DNA of 64,000 nt, taken from the NCBI GenBank assembly GCA_016223135.1, contig JACRPQ010000013.1, positions 105,058-169,057 on the forward strand, in the 5' to 3' direction. Made by a program: the position numbers and the translations under genes. This document shows positions 9,201 to 18,200 of this stretch, piece by piece; position 1 is the stretch's first letter, and each line of letters begins with the position of its first letter. This stretch comes from Chloroflexota bacterium (GTDB lineage: Bacteria; Chloroflexota; Anaerolineae; Anaerolineales; Villigracilaceae). The notes beneath the pieces were generated by a model that did not search any database, was not told the DNA's origin, and worked only from the letters and a program-made list of their open reading frames with translations.

Positions 9201-9768
9201 GCGGCTCCTGCTGTCCATTGACCAAGAACAAGGTGATTACCCACTGATCGGCAATCCGCCGAATGCGCCCATCTATATAGACATCGGGAAATTCCTGGTC
9301 TGGAATCCATCGGGGGATACGTCCTTCTTTGATGGGGATGGGTTCGCTGGAGGCTTCGATTTGCTTGCGCTTCCAAACAGGCTTGGGTGGATCGAGATCC
9401 AAGCCGAGTTCGGCGCTGGGAATTCGGTCATAATGCCCCCATCGAGCAGTGACTACAATTTCGCTGGCTTCAGGCGCGATCGTAAACGTCATTCCCATGG
9501 AGGATGGCAACATGGTGCGTCCTTGCACGTTGACAGGCTCGCTCTTGCCATCTTCTCCATCAGTTCCATCGAAAGCAAGGTCTTCATCCTCTTCGGGCAG
9601 GGGAGTTTGTCCTTTGGGCGCAAGCAGACCCAATATGTAACGATCCCGCACAGTTTGTTCGGTGATGATCTCTTCTGGACCGTTTGCAGGACCAAGAAGG
9701 TCGCGCATGACAATTTCGAGCAATTCTTGTCGGATCTTTACTGGTGTAGCGGTAAGCGCATCTGACAT
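6274..9768 (-). CDS. drmA: DISARM helicase DrmA
   Basis: A superfamily 2 helicase of 1,164 residues. Walker A is WFPTGGGKTEAY near residue 450. The Walker B position reads QDELHLING, motif III is ASSATI, and motifs V/VI are ATNMISVGVDVPRLGL and QATSRIGRRFPG. A zinc-like insertion (NCPWCGETL...YCPSSKCEF) lies between them, as does a long N-terminal region typical of DrmA. DrmA with DrmB is the conserved DISARM core. The start at 9768 is preferred for its GAGGAA site; an ATG at 9807 would overlap the previous gene by 11 bases. The stop overlaps drmB as ATGA, so expression is coupled. Confidence 0.9.
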   Translation of the reverse strand: MSDALTATPVKIRQELLEIVMRDLLGPANGPEEIITEQTVRDRYILGLLAPKGQTPLPEEDEDLAFDGTDGEDGKSEPVNVQGRTMLPSSMGMTFTIAPEASEIVVTARWGHYDRIPSAELGLDLDPPKPVWKRKQIEASSEPIPIKEGRIPRWIPDQEFPDVYIDGRIRRIADQWVITLFLVNGQQEPRQLKDTAWIFQPELTVEAPDGEPIFIRRMNVRGDANPEDLAMQMVYRKQVEFAVGHGVATHVELLEGSFDRAVRIKTDTAPTYELPKTIAPDPDDVPGLKGVVLDMKTLSEIPDGQFSVALSPLLIAYRIWLDSIQARAISPVPDLQPYTNQAKTVVENCQRILSRLENAIALLDTNPQAADAFRFANRAMWQQRVHSLYTLSVRQKKNQTLEEIDTPQNRTWYLFQLAFILINLPGMVDPTHPERSDPTSAIADVLWFPTGGGKTEAYLGLTAFTLAIRRLQGRMGEYDGSAGVTVLMRYTLRLLTLQQFQRATALICACELIRKSDIGKWGNEPFRIGLWIGMRSTPNWTDESDQVVKEYRRGGSFRSSAIGGSGTPHQLTNCPWCGETLIPGRDIQVETFKAGAGRTYVYCPSSKCEFNERNAKGEGLPVVVVDEEVYRRLPSLLIATVDKFAQMPWKGEVQMLFGKVNAYCPRHGFRSPDIDDSESHPAHKQSGLPAVKSEERGPLRPPDLIIQDELHLINGPLGTLVGLYETAIDGLSTWEYQHKIVRPKVIASSATIRRASEQVHALYMRKANIFPPSGLDIEDNFFSRQISPSEETPGRLYFGVCAPGVQAKVVMIRVYSAFLSAAQFLYKKYGGAADPYMTLIGYFNAMRELGGLRRLVDDAISTRLRQMDKRGMENRKFHTNSIKELTSRVGATDIPETLDRLNAVFDPNTEKERQTKSKTKEKIDYSEIPIDVLLATNMISVGVDVPRLGLMVVTGQPKYTAEYIQATSRIGRRFPGLVCTVYNWVRPRDLSHFERFEHYHATLYQQVEPLSVTPFSARAMDRGLSALLVSYVRLLGDKFNGNRDAGSLKAGHDFIIRAMNEISQRAANITFNSELEEIIREELNLRISNWLANATTISRGGGSLGYKTENDGHTIGLLVPPGREKDMFTCLTSLRDVEPPVTLILNNYELRTPVKIVEGEEPQE

Positions 9769-9796
9769 TTCGTTTCCTCGGGTTGCTTGGTGATTC

Positions 9797-10486
9797 TTAA
9801 GGATCATTCACATCGAAGCGATTATAGATATCTTGCATCGTTCCTTGCGCTTCTCCATTCACCTTGCGTCCTTTGAAATAAGCGACAACTTCTTTATACC
9901 CACCCCATAAGCCAAAGTCATATCTGACATCGCAAAGCGGACGTTCATGATCTGGGCAAAGACAGGACCAAATAAATCCAAGCATTTCATCCCCTGGAAT
10001 GAAACGCGGTTGATTGTGGGAAGGTGCTCCTCTATCTGGAGCAAAGAGAATACTCCGAACGGTTATCTTCTTTTCTTCAAAATCAATACTGCGAAAATGC
10101 TCAGGTCTTTGAACCTCCTGCGTTGCTACAATATCCTGGAACCTTTGAGCAACTTGCTCAACTTCTTGGTCGGAGAACAAACCAATCCAACGAACAACCT
10201 TGCGAATCGATTCCAGATTGTTACGAAGAGCAGAGTTAAAGCGCAAATGTTCCTCCTGTCCTTTAACCTCACAAATCAAAACATCGGTGCGATCGCGGGG
10301 AATTTGCAGCCACGGAGATGGCTCTACTTCACGCTCGCGCTCCGAATTGTAAGGAAAGCGCACAGCCAAGATATCAATTTCAGTTAAATTGCCATCAGGC
10401 GCATGGGCAATAAAACCCGACGTGAAATACCCGTTAAGCCGCAAGTACAGCGTGGCAAGCAACTCCTGCAAATCGCTCTTATCCAT
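9797..10486 (-). CDS. PD-(D/E)XK nuclease-like protein inside the DISARM operon
   Basis: The product is 229 residues. After a first helix, the N-terminal half has EIDILAVRFP and then DVLICEVKGQ about 30 residues later. That is the Asp...Glu-x-Lys arrangement of the PD-(D/E)XK nuclease fold. The C-terminal half is unrecognised. It starts 2 bases after the drmMI stop and runs up to drmA, so it is an integral operon member. It is not one of the named DISARM proteins and may supply the DNA cleavage that drmC-less systems lack (inference). The fold assignment is moderately confident; activity is untested. Confidence 0.6.
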   Translation of the reverse strand: MDKSDLQELLATLYLRLNGYFTSGFIAHAPDGNLTEIDILAVRFPYNSEREREVEPSPWLQIPRDRTDVLICEVKGQEEHLRFNSALRNNLESIRKVVRWIGLFSDQEVEQVAQRFQDIVATQEVQRPEHFRSIDFEEKKITVRSILFAPDRGAPSHNQPRFIPGDEMLGFIWSCLCPDHERPLCDVRYDFGLWGGYKEVVAYFKGRKVNGEAQGTMQDIYNRFDVNDP

Positions 10487-10488
10487 AA

Positions 10489-13400
10489 TTACAACAACTC
10501 CATTTGCCCATCCGTAGACTCGGATTTCTTGCTCCTCTTTCGCGCTCCACCCTCTTTCTTCTTCCCTCCCTTCTCATGCAGCCCCGCCTTGACCTCCTCC
10601 TCATACCGCTCGTGATTCAACTTCAACAGCCGTGACAGCACTTCCCGCCGCGCGGATTCGGAGATGGTGTAGCGGATTCCCTGTGCCGTCTCGTGGAAGC
10701 CATGTTCCAAATCCAGATCGCTCCAGCCATACGCGGCAGCAACGGCATTGTCCATCTCGACATGCAACTCCCGCAAGCGGACAATGTCTGACGCGCTTTC
10801 TTTCGGGTTGTGGAAGCGGTTGTATGTGGACGTCAACCCTTCCTGACGTGCCAGCATGATTTGACGGCGATGTTCGTGATATGTTGTACCGATTTTTTCT
10901 AAACCTTCACGGTTTATTGGGAAAGGAAAAGTTTGAAAACAATCCGTTGGAGAATATCTCAAATCCGTTTTCAAAGTTGAACTATATTTCCAAGCCCACA
11001 ACTCGTGAATTGTAGATTGGAGTATAGAATATGAAGCGCCATCTTCATACGCAAAAACTACAACTTGGTCAGATAGGACCCAGTCTTTAGGCACAAAGCA
11101 AGGCGCATGAGTTTTGGACACACGAGCCCTAACAATCACTTTTCCAAGATTGTCTGTGGCTTTATACAACTCTGAACGTAAATTCCAGAACTTCCACCAT
11201 TCATATACCATACGGGGATATTTTTTTGCGTCTTTTGTGGCACGTTCAGGATACACATTTTCTTCTACTATTTGAAAACAATCAGGATATTTTTGCGCTT
11301 GTTCCTTCGTCATTTCCCCGAAGTTAATAACCCATCTTCGTGGAGATTGGTCAAAACGGCTATTTAGATCCTCCCCGTTTAGGTAAGGAAACAGAACCTC
11401 TTGATTGCGGGCATCTTTTCTTATCAAAGATAATGCTTGTTCAGGTTCTAGTATAAATCCCATGCCCAAAACAATAGATCCCTGAAAACTCTTTTTGTCA
11501 TTTTTCTCAAGACGTTTTGGTTCTCCTAAAGAGACGGTGCTGTCAAGAAGTGTAGAAATAAACTCAACTGGTTTTTGGTCTAACAATTTGTGACCGTTAT
11601 AAGTTCCCTTGAAAATGTGAACGATACTTACATAAACAGCAGCAATGCCTGGCCATTCATAGGTATTCACCGCATAGTAAATATCACCTTTATTGTTCGA
11701 GATGTGCTCAAGACCTGCCATTCGGGTATCGCCTTGAGCAATTGTGTTTGTTGCTATAAGTCCTAAAGTACCTTTCTGCCGCAAAAAATCAAATCCGCGC
11801 AAAAAGAAGTAGGAACATAAATCCGCACCACCAGAAGACGAAGGGTACAAATTATGCAAGGCACTGACATATTTTTCGCCGTACTGTGCAAAAATATTTC
11901 TTCCGCCCAAAAAAGGCGGATTTCCAACAAACGCACTAAAACCACCATTTTCAAACACTTCGGGAAATTCAAATTCCCAATGAAAGGCACGTTCTTTCTT
12001 GGCAACATTCAAAGCACGGGCGGCATCGGGATGTTTTCCTATATCAACGACTCCATCCAATTCACCTGCCATATAAGGGAACAACAAACCCAATTGCAAT
12101 TCCTCAATCTCGTTATCGTTCAACCCCAACAAGCGTGCGCCCGTCAACAGGTCACAGCCGCGTTTGACGTGCTGCATGGCGGCGTCGGCTTCCTTCAACA
12201 GCGCGGCTTTCAACTCCGAGTCGCGCACGTCCTTCACTTCAAAGGCTTCCAGTTCGCGCCGTTTCTGGCGGGCGGTCTCCAATTGCAGGCGCAACTGCTC
12301 ATCGAACAAGGTCATCGCCGCGTCCTTATAGCCATGCGCCCAGCGCAAAAAGTCATCCGCGCTCGCGCCTACCAGCGAGTCCCCGCACTTCAAGGCGTGG
12401 TCAAGGAAACTGAACGGGCGTCCCTTCGCCATCGTCGTCAGCCACAGCGACAGTTTGGCGATCTCCACTGCCAGCGGGTTCTTATCCACCCCATAGAGAC
12501 AGCGATCCGCTACCAGCCGCCGCGCCAGGATCATCCGCTCGTCTTCATCCTTTGGCAGCAGCGTCTCGCCTGGCAAACCTTTTGAAGGCTGACCCTCGGG
12601 CGTGATTTGAATCCCGCCCTCACTAGCAGTCGCCCACGCTTCCATCAACCGCTCAGCAAGATAACGATCTGCCTGTACCAGAAATCCTGCCGAGCCCATC
12701 GCCATATCGCAAACTTTCAATGAGAGAATTTCAGCAGGCGAGCGTAGTTTCCATTCCTCGCGCGGCAATCCCTCCGCAGGTCCAATATAGACCAGCGGCT
12801 CCAACGTGTGTTGCACAATCGGTTCAGTCAGGCTGCGTGGTGTGTAATGCGTTCCTGTCGCCCGTCGCGTCACTCCGGCCGTCACGTACACACTTCCAGG
12901 CAGGAACACCGCAGGCATCCCAAAATCGTCCTCACGGATCAGCCCCGCAAATGGCAGTACCTGCTGAAAGACCTGCGGATCATTTCCACACGCGCTTTTC
13001 AAATGCTGGATTTGGAGGGAATCCAACTCTGTGGACAGACTCCGCTTGATGGCGTTTTCCGTGCGACCCGTGTTTTCCGCCAGATATTTGGCGAATCGCT
13101 CTGGACCCTTTGCCTGCTCGGCGGATAATTGAGAGAGTCCAATCTCGGGCTCGCGGTCGCGCGACCCGACCAGTCCCAGAACAACTTCGTTCGCCCGCAC
13201 CGCCGTATGATCGAGCAAACCCTCATAGACGTGCCCGATCTGCTCCACATCCAGCGAACGGAAACTCAAACGCCTCGGCTCCTTCCCGCCGCCAGGCACA
13301 GGCATTCGCAGGTTTTGCAGCGCCTCCAGCAAATGCAACACCGTGCGGTTGCTGATTGGTAACGGAGTCTCCTCCTCGCTCTCCCCTCTCCTTTTAGGAG

Positions 13401-14586
13401 ATCGCGAAGCATCCCGAGTGTTTGCCGAGGGAGGGTCGGGGGTGAGGTGGGTGAGGGCAGATCTCCCCTCCAAAAACGGAAACCGATTAGGATCGAACAG
13501 ACTCCCACCATACGCAGGCAATCGCAATCGGTCATGTTGTATCCCACCATACACCGCGCGGAAGGTCGCCAGCAATCTGCACCACGCATCGAAGCGACGT
13601 TCCAACACCTCTTCACCATGTTGATCGGCGATCTCGCGCAACTGTGCCCGCAACGTCGAAACGGCATAATACTGGTCATACAATGGGTCGCCCAGCAGGA
13701 GCAGTCCGCGTTCTTCTGCCGAGAACAGGAAGACCAAGCGCATCATCACCGTCAACGCGGCTTCGTACAACTCCGATTCGCCAATGCCCTGCAACAACTT
13801 TCGTCCACGGTCCTGGTCAGCGCGGTCAATCGAGCGGATGAGCACCTCCACCGCATGCCGCACTTGATACCCCAACTGGTCGGTAACTTCCTGCTGTTCA
13901 TTGACGCTGTCAGCGAGCATGCCTTCCAGCGTATCTTTATCCTGCACGGAGAAGAACCGCCGCGCGCTCAACAGGCTTCTAAACGAACGTAAGGTCAGCG
14001 GCTCCTCGAACCACAGACTCGCATACCAGGAAACAAATGCAGATGTCTCGCCGCGCGCAGCGTCCACCAACATCCACTGCTCACCGTTCGTCACCAACCC
14101 CAAGCGGACTCCCGTTGCCCGCAGCAACTCCATCATCCGCATCGCAGGCGAAGCCTTCCAGCGTTTCTCCGCCACCGTCTTGTCCAGGTTTTGACCGATA
14201 GAATATACCTGCACCAACATACGTGGATTGGCAGGATTCTTCGGCTCATGCAGGACCAGATCAGGTGACAACGTTTCCCCATGTTCGGCAAAGGTCACTC
14301 GCAACGTCGGCGGGGTTGCTATCCCCTCGGCAATCGTCTCATTTGAAAACCCGAGCAAACGCTCAAGCACATACCGTACCCAAAGCGTGTGGATCGCGGG
14401 ATCGGGACGCAATCCCTGCTGGTCGTCCAGCCACTCCTCATATGCCAGCCGCGCTTCACGGCTCGTCTCTGCATCATGCGCTTCCAATCCCTGTGGAAAT
14501 ACACGCATCAACACAGGCAGGCTCAGGAAGGGACCTGAAATATCAAGCAGGGATAACCATTCGTTGTGATGTTTCGCGATGGACAT
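10489..14586 (-). CDS. drmMI: DISARM adenine methylase DrmMI (PglX/type IIG-like)
   Basis: A large class I N6-adenine methyltransferase of 1,365 residues. Motif I is CDMAMGSAGFLVQ, the next helix region is LYGVDKNPLAVEIAKLSLWL, and catalytic motif IV is VGNPPFLGG. N- and C-terminal regions give it the PglX/type IIG shape, with a target-recognition part after about residue 1,000. In DISARM it marks host DNA. A Lys/Arg-rich tail follows. Residues near 380-405 (PSANTRDASRSPKRRGES) look like a translated palindromic repeat rather than native protein. It begins 2 bases after the drmD stop. BREX PglX is an alternative relative, but no pglZ or brxC is present. Confidence 0.87.
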   Translation of the reverse strand: MSIAKHHNEWLSLLDISGPFLSLPVLMRVFPQGLEAHDAETSREARLAYEEWLDDQQGLRPDPAIHTLWVRYVLERLLGFSNETIAEGIATPPTLRVTFAEHGETLSPDLVLHEPKNPANPRMLVQVYSIGQNLDKTVAEKRWKASPAMRMMELLRATGVRLGLVTNGEQWMLVDAARGETSAFVSWYASLWFEEPLTLRSFRSLLSARRFFSVQDKDTLEGMLADSVNEQQEVTDQLGYQVRHAVEVLIRSIDRADQDRGRKLLQGIGESELYEAALTVMMRLVFLFSAEERGLLLLGDPLYDQYYAVSTLRAQLREIADQHGEEVLERRFDAWCRLLATFRAVYGGIQHDRLRLPAYGGSLFDPNRFPFLEGRSALTHLTPDPPSANTRDASRSPKRRGESEEETPLPISNRTVLHLLEALQNLRMPVPGGGKEPRRLSFRSLDVEQIGHVYEGLLDHTAVRANEVVLGLVGSRDREPEIGLSQLSAEQAKGPERFAKYLAENTGRTENAIKRSLSTELDSLQIQHLKSACGNDPQVFQQVLPFAGLIREDDFGMPAVFLPGSVYVTAGVTRRATGTHYTPRSLTEPIVQHTLEPLVYIGPAEGLPREEWKLRSPAEILSLKVCDMAMGSAGFLVQADRYLAERLMEAWATASEGGIQITPEGQPSKGLPGETLLPKDEDERMILARRLVADRCLYGVDKNPLAVEIAKLSLWLTTMAKGRPFSFLDHALKCGDSLVGASADDFLRWAHGYKDAAMTLFDEQLRLQLETARQKRRELEAFEVKDVRDSELKAALLKEADAAMQHVKRGCDLLTGARLLGLNDNEIEELQLGLLFPYMAGELDGVVDIGKHPDAARALNVAKKERAFHWEFEFPEVFENGGFSAFVGNPPFLGGRNIFAQYGEKYVSALHNLYPSSSGGADLCSYFFLRGFDFLRQKGTLGLIATNTIAQGDTRMAGLEHISNNKGDIYYAVNTYEWPGIAAVYVSIVHIFKGTYNGHKLLDQKPVEFISTLLDSTVSLGEPKRLEKNDKKSFQGSIVLGMGFILEPEQALSLIRKDARNQEVLFPYLNGEDLNSRFDQSPRRWVINFGEMTKEQAQKYPDCFQIVEENVYPERATKDAKKYPRMVYEWWKFWNLRSELYKATDNLGKVIVRARVSKTHAPCFVPKDWVLSDQVVVFAYEDGASYSILQSTIHELWAWKYSSTLKTDLRYSPTDCFQTFPFPINREGLEKIGTTYHEHRRQIMLARQEGLTSTYNRFHNPKESASDIVRLRELHVEMDNAVAAAYGWSDLDLEHGFHETAQGIRYTISESARREVLSRLLKLNHERYEEEVKAGLHEKGGKKKEGGARKRSKKSESTDGQMELL
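13372..13450. repeat. REP-like palindromic insertion within drmMI
   Basis: The stretch is rich in CTCTCCCCTCTCC and GGGAGGGTCGGGGGTGAGG. It encodes a low-complexity Ser/Arg/Pro segment unlike the rest of the methylase. Such in-frame palindromic units are known to insert into variable loops. Boundaries are approximate. Confidence 0.4.
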
Positions 14587-14588
14587 AG

Positions 14589-17500
14589 TTATTTCGTCAA
14601 CTTTTCAGGTACGAGGAACGTCACAGCCACAGGGAACATCCTCGGTTGCGGGTCTGCGAAACGTTTGCGGATTTGTTCCTGCTCCGCTTTGATCTCATTC
14701 GGGATTTCCTGCAATCGTCGGCGCAAGGCATCCATGTTGCGGTTCAACTGATCCTTCTCATCAGTAGAGAACAATTCCAATTGAAGGACTTCAGGTTCAT
14801 CCAGTTCATTTTTGATTGCCTGCGCCAGTTCATTGAGGATCGCTTCGATGTTTTTTGTTTCCATTTCGGCGCGTTCATCGAGCAGTTTTTGTACGCCATC
14901 CATTCGGTCTGCCTTGCGTGCCTCCAGCGACTGCATCAACTGAGGCATGATCTTTTCATACATGCCCAGAAGTCGCTCCCGCATTTCTTTTGAAGGCTCG
15001 GCTTCCGTTGCGCTTTCCAGCGCCCTGGCAACCTGGCTCACATTCATCCTTGAGAAGCGCCCCTCTCGCAGGACGCCACCCGCCGTAATGATTTCTTCAT
15101 GCAGGCGATATTGATCCCCGCCGATCACCACCAGTCGCGCATGAGCGACTACAGCAGGCGTATCCAGCACAGCATCAGGCACCAGCCGCGACGTGATTCT
15201 ATGCAAACCCTTCTTGCTTCTCGGTGACCAGACCTCTGCCCGCAGCAACCGTAAGGACATCTGCACCAGTTTGTGATTGAGGTGCGCCAGCACCACATCG
15301 TCCCGATCCTTGACCAGGTTTTGATCGAAGACGATTGGGCGCGTTTCCTTCGTGTGCGGGTGAACCAATCCCTTCGTAGACTCCGCCCAACTACCCGTCA
15401 AAGCGGGCAATTCGAAAACGGGGCAGGGTGCATTGTGGTCGGATTTCCGCGTCCACAGCCCCTCGACTTCTGTTTCGATGAGCGGTCTTTGCCCTGCAAG
15501 TTCCAGGGCGGTTTGCACCACCGAGGCGATATTCTCGGATGAAAAGTTCAGATCGCGGCGCGTTTCTTGAAGCTGTTCCATGTGGCGGGCAATTTGTGCG
15601 CGTAAATTCCGTTCGAATTTCAAGACGCGCCGCACAGGTTCGCTGTCTTTCTCGGCTTGCTCGGTCTGCAATCGGGTGCGCCTGCCGAGCATGGCTTCCT
15701 CCACTTGCGCAGCGATGACGGGACCCACCTTGCCCAAATCCTCCCTGATTTGTTCCACCTTGCGAACAGCAACCATCAAGAATTCCAAGTCTGCATCCAG
15801 CACATCTGTGGGAGTATTCCAAATCTCCGTTTGTCTGCTGTATCCCTTGCTCACAAAATGATACACAAGCACGTTTTTCTTTTGTCCATGACGGTCGAGG
15901 CGTCCGTTGCGTTGTTCCAGACGATTTGGATTCCATGGGATTTCCATGTGGATGATCTGATGACAATGGTTCTGCAGGTCGATGCCTTCGGAGGCGGCGT
16001 CGGTGGCAAGCAGGATACGCACAGGGCTTTTGTCGGGCGCCGTTTGGAACGCTGCCTTGATAGCCTCGCGTTTGTCGCTTTCCATGCCGCCATACAGGGT
16101 CATCAACCTTCCCTCTTCCGTGAACCCTTCGATTGCCAGAATATGGTGAAGCCAGTTCAGGGTCGCGCGGTACTCGGTAAAGATCACGACCCGTTCATCC
16201 GTCCATTTGCCATCTCTCTTGATGTTTTTCCTGAGCCAGTTCAACAACTCGTTCATCTTGCTGTCGGGGCGGCGTTCTGCTTTCTCTGCCCAGGTAAGCA
16301 TCTTTTTCAACAAATCTTTCTCTTGCGCGCTTAGTTTCGGTAGTAATTCGGAAGCGGTTGCCAGTGCATCGCCTGAAACGTCTTCATCGTCGGTATCTTC
16401 CTGCTCAGCCTGATCCAATTGCTGCCGCAGGATCCCAAAATTCACTCTTGGTTTCTTTTGAGCGTCTGTTTTTCGTACAGCATTTAATGACCTTTCGTGC
16501 TGCTGTAGCGTGCTCAGAAAAGCGGCAGGCGACGAAAACAGTCTCTTCTTAAGCAGTTTCAACACGAACTCAGTTGCATATTGCTCGGTCGTATCCCTGG
16601 TGTTCCTTTGACGGAGCTCCGAATACTCTCTCAGCCAGTCATGAGCTTCGCGCTCTTCTTGTGTGTAGGGAACTTCAATCGCCTGAATCTCCCGCTTTGG
16701 GAATCTCGAAGTTCCATCGAACAGGGGCGGCAGTTCAGACTTCATCCTGCGCACCATCACAGCCTGTAATTGCTGGCGGTCGGGCGTCACTCCCCTTGCA
16801 AATCGTTGGTCGTCGAGCAATTCCAAAAGGGCTGAAAAACTCTCCTGGTATCCGTTATGGGGGGTAGCCGTCAGGAATAACTTATGCTCAAAGTGGGGAG
16901 CCAGCATGCGAATCGCCTCCGTACGAAGGGAGTCGGTTGCATATCGCCCGCGGCCCACTGGCGCGCAGTTGTGCGCCTCGTCCACGATCAAGACATCAAA
17001 CTTGCGTGGATATTTTGATTCGCCCTCCGCGGGCAGCAACTCTTTTAGCATCCTCATCGAGCGGTCGCGCTTGATAAAGTCAATGGAAGTGATCAGGCGG
17101 GGAAAATGGGACCATGGATTCGTATGTAGTCCCCGCGTCCTGCGTAACTCACGCATCAAGTCCGAGTCCACGATTCTGAATTCCAGCCCGAATTTATCCC
17201 GCATCTGGTCCCGCCACTGGATCTGCAGGGACGAAGGGCATACAATAAACACCGTTCGAGCGCGATTGCGAAGCAGTAGTTCCTGCACGATCAAACCTGC
17301 TTCGATTGTCTTTCCCAGTCCAACATCGTCGGCGATCAACAGATTAGCACGCGGCATTTGCACAGCGCGAACCAGCGGGTCAAGTTGATAATCCTCGATT
17401 GTGATGCCGCTTCGAAATGGGGCTTGCAACAAGCGGGCATCCGCCGACGAAATGGCTCCCCAACGAACTGCATTCAAGAAGGCGTCAAATCTCCTGGGCG

Positions 17501-17747
17501 TGTCGAAACCTGTTGCCTCTGGCAGACCAACGCGTTCGTCTATCCGCGCATCTGGTTCGATTTCCCAGACCACTTCCAAACTTTCCCCCAACGCATCATC
17601 CTCGATGGAATTCAATGAGATAAGATGCTGTGGCTGTTCAGTAATATCAGCCAGCGCGCTTGGTTGTACGCCAGCCACCACAAATCTGTGCTGCCGCACC
17701 GCTACTATTTGACCTTGCTCGGGGATTTGTTTATTTGACAGTTGCAT
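14589..17747 (-). CDS. drmD: DISARM SNF2-like helicase DrmD
   Basis: A RapA/HepA-type SNF2 ATPase of 1,052 residues. Walker A region LIADDVGLGKTIEAGL is near residue 150, Walker B is IVDEAHNCAP, and motif III is LTATPHNG. The second lobe carries ATDAASEGIDLQNHCHQ and RLEQRNGRLDRHGQ. DrmD with DrmMI defines class 1 DISARM. It is the first gene of a nine-gene minus-strand operon whose members touch or nearly touch. The promoter must lie in 17,748-17,900; only a weak TACAAT-like -10 is visible there. Confidence 0.87.
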   Translation of the reverse strand: MQLSNKQIPEQGQIVAVRQHRFVVAGVQPSALADITEQPQHLISLNSIEDDALGESLEVVWEIEPDARIDERVGLPEATGFDTPRRFDAFLNAVRWGAISSADARLLQAPFRSGITIEDYQLDPLVRAVQMPRANLLIADDVGLGKTIEAGLIVQELLLRNRARTVFIVCPSSLQIQWRDQMRDKFGLEFRIVDSDLMRELRRTRGLHTNPWSHFPRLITSIDFIKRDRSMRMLKELLPAEGESKYPRKFDVLIVDEAHNCAPVGRGRYATDSLRTEAIRMLAPHFEHKLFLTATPHNGYQESFSALLELLDDQRFARGVTPDRQQLQAVMVRRMKSELPPLFDGTSRFPKREIQAIEVPYTQEEREAHDWLREYSELRQRNTRDTTEQYATEFVLKLLKKRLFSSPAAFLSTLQQHERSLNAVRKTDAQKKPRVNFGILRQQLDQAEQEDTDDEDVSGDALATASELLPKLSAQEKDLLKKMLTWAEKAERRPDSKMNELLNWLRKNIKRDGKWTDERVVIFTEYRATLNWLHHILAIEGFTEEGRLMTLYGGMESDKREAIKAAFQTAPDKSPVRILLATDAASEGIDLQNHCHQIIHMEIPWNPNRLEQRNGRLDRHGQKKNVLVYHFVSKGYSRQTEIWNTPTDVLDADLEFLMVAVRKVEQIREDLGKVGPVIAAQVEEAMLGRRTRLQTEQAEKDSEPVRRVLKFERNLRAQIARHMEQLQETRRDLNFSSENIASVVQTALELAGQRPLIETEVEGLWTRKSDHNAPCPVFELPALTGSWAESTKGLVHPHTKETRPIVFDQNLVKDRDDVVLAHLNHKLVQMSLRLLRAEVWSPRSKKGLHRITSRLVPDAVLDTPAVVAHARLVVIGGDQYRLHEEIITAGGVLREGRFSRMNVSQVARALESATEAEPSKEMRERLLGMYEKIMPQLMQSLEARKADRMDGVQKLLDERAEMETKNIEAILNELAQAIKNELDEPEVLQLELFSTDEKDQLNRNMDALRRRLQEIPNEIKAEQEQIRKRFADPQPRMFPVAVTFLVPEKLTK

Positions 17748-17879
17748 TGCTGTTGATTTCGACCACAGATACTATGCCCATTACGGCTATTGTATTCAGT
17801 TGAAGATGAGTAATAACGGAGCGTGATATTCACCCTCCATTTTCCAGTTTCATAAGTTTAAGACAGAAATGTTCAGGCG

Positions 17880-18149
17880 TCAATTTGTCAAAATGATTAC
17901 TATACCCCATTCCAAAAAAGGCAATTCCCCAAACCTTCGTGAACTTCCCATCACCACAGCCACCTCATCCGGCAAATCCACGCACGCCCAGCGCGCGGCC
18001 TCGTGCACCCAGTTCGTACTCAACTGCGCAAACACCAACCGTACTCCTGTCCGTTCACATAAATTCCGCGCCTGATCCAACCTCTTTGTCGTAACCTCTG
18101 TGATTTCATCTCTATCCTTGTGGTCGTCTCCTACTTCCAACCAGAACAA
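17880..18149 (-). pseudogene. Duplicated C-terminal fragment of the replication-relaxation-like protein
   Basis: The frame encodes 89 residues that closely match the last 90 residues of the protein ending at 22,443, including EVGDDHKDR, STNWVHEAA and GSSRRFGELP. The upstream part of that gene is absent. It is a leftover 3' end created when the ubiquitin-like module was placed here, not an independent gene. Confidence 0.8.
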
Positions 18150-18175
18150 AGTTTCATATCCTTGAATCCTTCCCC
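17904..18175. repeat. Direct repeat, left copy (272 bp)
   Basis: This matches 22,461-22,732 without any indel (constant offset 4,557) at high identity by eye. It covers the 3' end of the replication-relaxation-like gene. The pair brackets the Ubl/E2/JAB-E1 and ImmA module. Confidence 0.85.
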
Positions 18176-18200
18176 ATTCTACGCAATACTCTCCTCTGTC

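Noticed and set aside
8854..9765. 303-residue plus-strand frame antisense to drmA
   Set aside because: It runs opposite a well-supported helicase, has no ribosome binding site and no domain.
11854..12585. 243-residue plus-strand frame antisense to drmMI
   Set aside because: It lies opposite the methylase core motifs and shows no protein family features.
10489..17747. BREX system (PglX-like methylase and helicase)
   Set aside because: No PglZ, BrxC, BrxA/B or Lon protein is present, while DrmA and DrmB are clear, so DISARM fits better.
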